In this document: positions 6,917 through 12,549 of the stretch, in pieces
How positions within the stretch are numbered: the first letter of the stretch is position 1
Layout of the letters: each line of letters starts with the position of its first letter
DNA from: an uncultured Burkholderiales bacterium
Lineage (GTDB): Bacteria > Pseudomonadota > Gammaproteobacteria > Burkholderiales > Burkholderiaceae
Direction of reading: 5' to 3'
DNA length: 12,549 nucleotides
Assembly: GCA_946480465.1 (NCBI GenBank)
Contig: CAMLJY010000119.1
Coordinates: 1-12,549, forward strand
Program-made: the position numbers and the translations under genes
Notes under the pieces: generated by a model
Told to the model about the DNA's origin: nothing
The model's database searches: none
What the model saw: only the letters and a program-made list of their open reading frames with translations

Positions 6917-6924
6917 CCTATAGT
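6917..6924. promoter_or_regulatory. Shared -10-like element between divergent hydrolase and amidase genes
   Basis: TATAGT at 6919-6924 on the plus strand resembles a -10 hexamer for the amidase gene. The same CTATAG core read on the minus strand gives TATAGG (6922 to 6917), 18 bases before the hydrolase ATG. No convincing -35 element is seen in either direction. Confidence 0.4.
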
Positions 6925-6937
6925 CGCCGCGCGAGAC

Positions 6938-6943
6938 GAGGAG
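6938..6943 (+). promoter_or_regulatory. Strong Shine-Dalgarno site of the amidase
   Basis: GAGGAG, five bases before the ATG at 6949, is the best ribosome-binding site in the window and fixes that start. Confidence 0.75.
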
Positions 6944-6948
6944 CCGCG

Positions 6949-8502
<1,554 letters not shown>

Positions 8503-8512
8503 AGGCGCTGCC

Positions 8513-8518
8513 TACAAT
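8513..8518 (+). promoter_or_regulatory. -10 element predicting a leaderless mRNA
   Basis: TACAAT differs from TATAAT at one base and ends eight bases before the ATG at 8527. Transcription would start about at the ATG. There is no Shine-Dalgarno site, which agrees with a leaderless message. No clear -35 is visible. Confidence 0.5.
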
Positions 8519-8526
8519 TTCTGCCG

Positions 8527-9759
8527 ATGTCCTCGATGCTGCCCCCCGCCTCCTGCGACGTGCTGGTGATCGGCGCCGGCCCCGCCGGCAGCGCCTGCGC
8601 CCAAGCGCTGGCGCGCGCCGGGCATGAGGTGGTGCTGGTCGACCAGCACGACTTCCCGCGCGACAAGGTCTGCGGCGACGGCCTGATCCCGGATGCGCAC
8701 CGCGCCTTCGCCCGCCTGGGCGTCGCGGCCGAGGTGCAGGCGGCGGCGCAGCCGGCGCACCACGTCGGCTGCATCGGTCCGCGCGGCGGCCGTGTCGACG
8801 TGCCGGGGCGGCTCGCGGTGCTGCCGCGGCGCCAGCTGGACGACATACTGAAACGCGCCGCCGAGCGCGCCGGCGCCCGCTTCTTCGCACCCTGGCGCTT
8901 CGACGCCGCGCTCGCCGACGGCGCCGGCCGCGTGCAGGGCGCGCGGCTGAAGTCGGGCGACCGGGTGCACGAGATCGGCGCGCGCTGGACCGTGCTGGCC
9001 ACCGGCGCGGTGCCGAAGGCGCTGATCGCCGCCGGCCTGTGCGAACGGCACACGCCCAGTGGGGTGGCACTGCGCGGTTACGTGCACAACCCGTCGCTGC
9101 AAGGCCGGCTGCAGGCGCTGGAGGTGGTCTGGCACAAGCGCCTGCGCAAGGGCTACGGCTGGATCTTTCCGTGCCCGGGCGGCGTGTTCAACATCGGCGT
9201 CGGCCTGGCGCACAGCCACGCCAGGCGCGCCGGCGACGACCGCGCGACCATGGCCGACGTCAACCTGCGCGAGATGTTCGCCGCCTTCGCCGAGGTCTAT
9301 GCGCCCGCGCGCGAGCTGCTCGCCGGCGGCCGCTGGGTCGGCGCGCTCAAGGGCGCCCCGCTGCGCTGTTCGCTGGAAGGGGCGACGCTGGCCAGGCCCG
9401 GCATCCTGGTGACCGGCGAGGCCGCCGGCAGCACCTATGCCTTCACCGGCGAGGGCATCGGCAAGGCCATGGAGACCGGCCTGCTGGCGGCCGGCGCGAT
9501 CGACGCCGCGGCTGCCGACGATGACGCGTGCATGGCGAGTTATCGGCGCGGCATCGCCGACCTGAAGCCGCGCTTCGACCTGTACGAGCGCGCCAACCGC
9601 GTCAACGACCACCCCTGGCTGGCCGACCTGCTGATCTGGCGCGCCAACCGCAGCCCGCGCATCCTGCGCCGCATGGAAGGCGTGCTGGAGGAGACCGGCA
9701 ACCCCGGCAACCTGGTCAGCCTGCGTGGACTCACCAAGCTCTTCCTCCCCATCCCCTGA
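8527..9759 (+). CDS. Geranylgeranyl reductase family FAD-dependent oxidoreductase
   Basis: A 410-residue flavoprotein. An N-terminal Rossmann motif ([15 protein letters not shown], glycines at 16, 18 and 21) binds the ADP part of FAD and ends with the acidic VLVDQ strand (Asp39). PRDKVCGDG (44-52) and YGWIFP (210-215) followed by VFNIGVG match the geranylgeranyl-reductase family, where YxWxFP lines the substrate cavity. A second FAD motif, GEAAG, starts at 297 and runs into [16 protein letters not shown]; Glu replaces the common Asp. Family members reduce isoprenoid double bonds in archaeal lipids or chlorophyll, but the many proteobacterial members are uncharacterised, so the substrate is unknown. 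It may share a transcript with the glutamine amidotransferase gene five bases downstream. The ATG at 8527 fits the leaderless promoter; another in-frame ATG follows at 8536. Confidence 0.9.
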   Translation: MSSMLPPASCDVLVIGAGPAGSACAQALARAGHEVVLVDQHDFPRDKVCGDGLIPDAHRAFARLGVAAEVQAAAQPAHHVGCIGPRGGRVDVPGRLAVLPRRQLDDILKRAAERAGARFFAPWRFDAALADGAGRVQGARLKSGDRVHEIGARWTVLATGAVPKALIAAGLCERHTPSGVALRGYVHNPSLQGRLQALEVVWHKRLRKGYGWIFPCPGGVFNIGVGLAHSHARRAGDDRATMADVNLREMFAAFAEVYAPARELLAGGRWVGALKGAPLRCSLEGATLARPGILVTGEAAGSTYAFTGEGIGKAMETGLLAAGAIDAAAADDDACMASYRRGIADLKPRFDLYERANRVNDHPWLADLLIWRANRSPRILRRMEGVLEETGNPGNLVSLRGLTKLFLPIP

Positions 9760-9764
9760 ACACC

Positions 9765-10526
9765 ATGTGCCAGCTGCTCGGCATGAACGCCAACACGCCG
9801 ACGGACGTGATGTTCTCGTTCACCGGGCTCGCCACCCGGGCCACCGAGCACAAGGACGGCTTCGGCATCGCCTTCTTCGAAGACCGCGGCGTGCGCCTCT
9901 TCGTCGACCCGCATTCGGCGCTGGAATCGCCGGTGGCGGAGATGGTGCGCACCTACCCGATCCGCAGCGACAACGTCATCGCCCACATCCGCAAGGCCAC
10001 GCAAGGGCGCATCGCGCTGGAGAACACCCACCCCTTCATGCGCGAGCTGTGGGGCCGCTACTGGGTCTTCGCCCACAACGGTGACCTGAAGGACTACGCG
10101 CCGCGGCTGCACGGCGCCTTCCGCCCGGTGGGCTCGACCGACAGCGAACGCGCCTTCTGCTGGCTGATGCAGGAACTGGCCAAGGCCCACGCCAGCGTGC
10201 CCACGATCGACGAGCTGAGCTGCACCCTGGCCGAGCTGCTGCCGCAGATCGCCAGGCACGGCACCTTCAACCTGCTGCTGTCGAACGGCCAGGCGCTGTG
10301 GGCGCATGCGACCACCAAGCTGTACTGGCTGGAGCGCCGCCACCCCTTCAGCGCCGCGCACCTGGCCGACGAGGACCTGAGCGTGGATTTCGCCGCGCTG
10401 ACGCAGCCGACCGACCGTGTCGCGGTGATCGCCACCGAGCCGCTGACCCGTGGCGAGGTCTGGACCGCCTTCGCGTCCGGCGAGCTGCGGGTGTTCGTCG
10501 CGGGCAGCGGCCGCCGCTGCGGCTGA
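9765..10526 (+). CDS. Class II glutamine amidotransferase (YafJ-like)
   Basis: A 253-residue N-terminal-nucleophile amidotransferase domain protein. Cys2 of MCQLLGMNAN would be the nucleophile after removal of Met1. HKDGFGIAFFED, ENTHPFMRELWGRYWVFAHNGDL and STDSERAFCWLM match the YafJ/GATase_4 family, which should hydrolyse glutamine to glutamate and ammonia. No synthetase domain is attached, so the ammonia acceptor, if any, is unknown; E. coli YafJ has no settled role to my knowledge. The length matches the stand-alone family. The start is five bases after the flavoprotein stop, and without a Shine-Dalgarno site it probably relies on coupling or reinitiation. Confidence 0.92.
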   Translation: MCQLLGMNANTPTDVMFSFTGLATRATEHKDGFGIAFFEDRGVRLFVDPHSALESPVAEMVRTYPIRSDNVIAHIRKATQGRIALENTHPFMRELWGRYWVFAHNGDLKDYAPRLHGAFRPVGSTDSERAFCWLMQELAKAHASVPTIDELSCTLAELLPQIARHGTFNLLLSNGQALWAHATTKLYWLERRHPFSAAHLADEDLSVDFAALTQPTDRVAVIATEPLTRGEVWTAFASGELRVFVAGSGRRCG

Positions 10527-10553
10527 ATCGGCACAGGCGCTGCGCGCCGGCCG

Positions 10554-10610
10554 CCGTTCACGCGGCCGTTTCACGCGGCCGTTCACGCGGCTGTTTCCAC
10601 CGTTCGCGCG
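10554..10610 (+). repeat. CCGTT-core tandem repeats, possible LytTR regulator sites
   Basis: Three head-to-tail units lie at 10554-10565, 10566-10578 and 10579-10590 (CCGTTCACGCGG, with one extra T in the middle unit). Degenerate copies follow: CTGTTT at 10591 and ACCGTTCGC at 10599-10607. The last matches the AlgR core ACCGTTCG and fits 8 of 9 positions of the LytTR consensus as I recall it. The array lies about 45-100 bases upstream of the predicted start of the kinase-regulator operon. The repeat is plain; its use as a binding site is inference. Confidence 0.6.
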
Positions 10611-10640
10611 CGCCGGGGCCCGCTGCCGCCGCACCGCGCC

Positions 10641-10646
10641 TAGACT
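10641..10646 (+). promoter_or_regulatory. -10-like element of the kinase-regulator operon
   Basis: TAGACT matches four of six bases of TATAAT and ends eight bases before the ATG at 10655, the same spacing as at 8513-8518. Around it, CCTAGACTGCCCGCCGATG matches the flavoprotein promoter in 14 of 19 positions. A leaderless message is predicted; no Shine-Dalgarno site is present. Confidence 0.4.
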
Positions 10647-10654
10647 GCCCGCCG

Positions 10655-11836
10655 ATGCTCGCGCCGCCTCCCTCCCCACCCCCAGGCCGCTGGCGCCGCT
10701 GGTGGCATGCCGGCCTGCATGCCGAGGCGCGCGCGCAGGCCGAGGCGCTGGACCGCGTGCTCGCCGGGCGCCAGGGGGCGTGGCTGTGGGGCGCCGCCGC
10801 CGCCGCGCTGCTGGCGGCGGTGCTGGGCCTGCGCGACGCCGGCGTGCCGCTGCACTGGGCGCTGCTGGTGGCCGTGCTGTTCGTCGGCGGCGGCCTGCTC
10901 GCGATGCGCCGCGCGTGGCTGCAGCCCGAGCGCTTCGACGCCCGCATGCTGCGGCGGCTGGCACTGCTGATGATCGTGGCCACCTACGCCGGCGCGCTGG
11001 GCAGCATGGCCGTCGGCCCGTGGCACGCCGGCTTCGGCAGCCGCGCCGAATGGCTGCTGACGGCGCTGTGGCGCGCCACCTCGGCGCAGCTGGTGGCGGG
11101 CCTGGCCCTGCTGGCGCTGCTGTGGATCGTCGCCGCCAGCCGCCGCGCCCAGGTGCAGCGCGCGCTGCGGCAGTCGCGCCTGGAGGCCGAGCGCGACGCC
11201 GCCGCCCGGCTGGCCGCCGAGGCGCGGCTGCGGCTGCTGCAGGCGCAGATCCAGCCGCACTTCCTGTTCAACACGCTGGCCGCGCTGCAGCACTGGGTGG
11301 ACGTGGGCGATGCGCGCGCCGCGCCGCTGCTGCGCGCGCTGACCGGCTTCCTGCGCGGCTCCACCGAGCTGATGGCGCGCGACGAGGCGACGCTGGCCGA
11401 CGAGCTGCCGCTGGCGCGCCACTACCTGGACATCATGCGGGCCCGGCTGGGCGCCGAACGGCTCGCGGTGCACTTCGACGTCGACCCGGCCTGCACCGGC
11501 CTGCCGCTGCCGCCGGCGCTGCTGCTGACGCTGCTGGAGAACGCCATCGAGCACGGCATCGCGCCCGGCCTGCACCCTGGCCGGGTCGACGTGGCAGCGC
11601 GCCTGGAGCAGGGCCGCTTCGAGCTGACGGTGGCCGACAGCGGCGCCGGCCTGGCGCCCGGCTGGCGCGAGGGCGTGGGCCTGGCCAACTGCCGCGAGCG
11701 GCTGCGCCACCGCTTCGGCGACCGCGCGCGCCTCGAGCTGCTGCCGCGGCAGCCCGGCACGCTGGCGCGCGTCGCCATCGAGCCCGCCGATGCGCGCACC
11801 ACCGCTTTCCCACCCGAGCCGCCCCACCGACGATGA
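10655..11836 (+). CDS. LytS/YehU-type membrane sensor histidine kinase
   Basis: A 393-residue inner-membrane sensor kinase. After a proline-rich, basic cytoplasmic N-terminus come four probable membrane segments (about 42-60, 65-84, 100-121, 141-161) with very short loops and no separate sensor domain. A charged coiled-coil-like linker (about 163-190) leads to the His_kinase domain: QIQPHFLFNTLAALQ with phosphoacceptor His202, then the ATP-binding boxes LLENAIEHG (Asn296), DSGAGLAPG (Asp328) and GVGLANCRERL (340-350). All catalytic motifs look intact. The ATG at 10655 is the first codon after the predicted -10 element; longer in-frame forms would run into the upstream amidotransferase gene. 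The stop overlaps the regulator's start (ATGA), and the pair is an obvious two-component system. The signal is unknown; the few-loop membrane domain suggests sensing within or at the membrane (inference). Confidence 0.92.
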   Translation: MLAPPPSPPPGRWRRWWHAGLHAEARAQAEALDRVLAGRQGAWLWGAAAAALLAAVLGLRDAGVPLHWALLVAVLFVGGGLLAMRRAWLQPERFDARMLRRLALLMIVATYAGALGSMAVGPWHAGFGSRAEWLLTALWRATSAQLVAGLALLALLWIVAASRRAQVQRALRQSRLEAERDAAARLAAEARLRLLQAQIQPHFLFNTLAALQHWVDVGDARAAPLLRALTGFLRGSTELMARDEATLADELPLARHYLDIMRARLGAERLAVHFDVDPACTGLPLPPALLLTLLENAIEHGIAPGLHPGRVDVAARLEQGRFELTVADSGAGLAPGWREGVGLANCRERLRHRFGDRARLELLPRQPGTLARVAIEPADARTTAFPPEPPHRR

Positions 11837-12549
11837 CGACGCCGCCGACCGCCCTGATTGCCCCGACCGCCTTGATCGCCGACGACGAGGAAGCCCCGCG
11901 CGCCCAGCTGCGCGCCGCGCTGCAGCGCCGCTGGCCCGAGCTGCGCATCGTGGCCGAGGCGGTCAATGGCGTCGACGCCTGGGATGCCTTCCTCGAGCAC
12001 GAGCCCACGCTGTGCCTGCTGGACATCCGCATGCCCGGCCTCACCGGCATCGAAGTGGCGCAGCGCATCGGTGGCCGCGTGCCGGTGGTGTTCGTCACCG
12101 CGCACGGCGACCATGCGCTCGCCGCCTTCGATGCCGGCGCGGTGGACTACGTGCTGAAGCCGGTGGACGACGAGCGCCTGGGCCAGGCGCTGCAGCGCGT
12201 GCGCGAGCGCCTGGGGACGCCACTTTCACGCGCTAGCGACTCTGGCCCGGCCGCATCGGCGCTGCCCGAGGCGGCCGCCTTGCAGGACCTGCTTGCGCAG
12301 CTGGCGCAGCAGGTGCGCCGGCCGCCGCCGGTCGAGGTGATCCAGGCCGGCGTCGGCAAGGAGGTGCGCCTGATCCGCATCGACAGCGTCATCTACTTCG
12401 AAGCCGATGCGCGCTACACCCGGGTGGTGCACGAAGACGGCGAGGCGCTGATCCGCACGCCGCTGAAGGAGCTGCTGGCGCAGCTGGACCCCGCCCGCTT
12501 CTGGCAGGTGCACCGCGCGGTCATCGTCAACCACCACCACATCGCCGCG
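11833..12549 (+). CDS. LytTR-family response regulator (3' truncated)
   Basis: The frame opens at the ATG overlapping the kinase stop and stays open for 239 codons to the window edge. The receiver domain (about 12-128) has the acidic pocket Asp17/Asp18, phosphoacceptor Asp64 in LLDIRMPGLTG, Thr89 in VFVTAHGD and Lys109 in YVLKP. A linker rich in Ala, Gln and Pro (about 129-166) leads to a LytTR DNA-binding domain (from about 168) with VIYFEADARYTRVV, LIRTPLKELL and FWQVHRAVIVN. Perhaps 10-30 residues of the C-terminus are missing (estimate). The N-terminus carries a tandem six-residue duplication, PTALIA at 5-10 and 11-16, just before the first receiver strand. There is no Shine-Dalgarno site, so translation is probably coupled to the kinase. 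It should bind direct repeats in DNA, possibly those at 10554-10610. It is related to YehT and AlgR, but orthology with either is not claimed. Confidence 0.93.
   Translation, partial: MTTPPTALIAPTALIADDEEAPRAQLRAALQRRWPELRIVAEAVNGVDAWDAFLEHEPTLCLLDIRMPGLTGIEVAQRIGGRVPVVFVTAHGDHALAAFDAGAVDYVLKPVDDERLGQALQRVRERLGTPLSRASDSGPAASALPEAAALQDLLAQLAQQVRRPPPVEVIQAGVGKEVRLIRIDSVIYFEADARYTRVVHEDGEALIRTPLKELLAQLDPARFWQVHRAVIVNHHHIAA

Noticed and set aside
11833..12549. Calling the regulator AlgR and the kinase AlgZ/FimS
   Set aside because: The LytTR segment (LIRTPLKELL, FWQVHRAVIVN) resembles other LytTR regulators more than AlgR as I recall it, and no hemC or argH is visible beside the pair.

Overview
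The window is high-GC DNA, densely coding on both strands, with long GC-driven shadow frames opposite most genes. It looks like chromosome of a betaproteobacterium of the order Burkholderiales, probably from the Rubrivivax/Leptothrix/Aquincola-like part of the order. This is inferred from the close match of MnmA and the other proteins to what I know of that group, from a PEP-CTERM protein, and from promoters of the form CCTAnAnT. No tRNA, rRNA, CRISPR array, insertion sequence or phage gene was seen. No gene-free stretch exceeds about 220 bases.

Layout. (1) Bases 1-1080 hold mnmA (tRNA 2-thiouridylase), which lacks its first codons because the window begins inside the P-loop motif. (2) Bases 1177-5265 hold a three-gene plus-strand set: a DUF4394 lipoprotein, an exported cupredoxin with an amicyanin-like copper-ligand loop, and a membrane-bound dCache-HAMP-GGDEF-EAL protein that should make and/or degrade cyclic di-GMP. 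The first two genes overlap by four bases. (3) On the minus strand, facing that set, is a PEP-CTERM surface protein gene (5311-5970). Its upstream region carries a strong sigma-54-type promoter match and a palindrome where an enhancer-binding protein would sit. A perfect 9-bp inverted repeat lies between the two convergent genes. (4) A minus-strand alpha/beta hydrolase (6188-6898) is divergent from a plus-strand series: an amidase-signature enzyme (6949-8502), a geranylgeranyl-reductase-family flavoprotein (8527-9759) and a class II glutamine amidotransferase of the YafJ type (9765-10526). (5) Bases 10655 to the window end hold a LytS-type sensor kinase and a LytTR response regulator with an ATGA overlap; the regulator runs off the right edge. 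A tandem array of CCGTT-core repeats resembling LytTR/AlgR binding sites lies just upstream.

How the genes work together. The clearest units are the extracytoplasmic lipoprotein/cupredoxin plus cyclic di-GMP enzyme set, which could be a redox or copper-linked signalling module (inference), and the kinase/regulator pair with its possible autoregulatory repeats. The most interesting signals are non-coding: the sigma-54 promoter of the PEP-CTERM gene, the repeat array before the kinase, and two genes whose -10 elements lie exactly eight bases before the ATG, predicting leaderless mRNAs. All families were identified by reading motifs; no database search was run.
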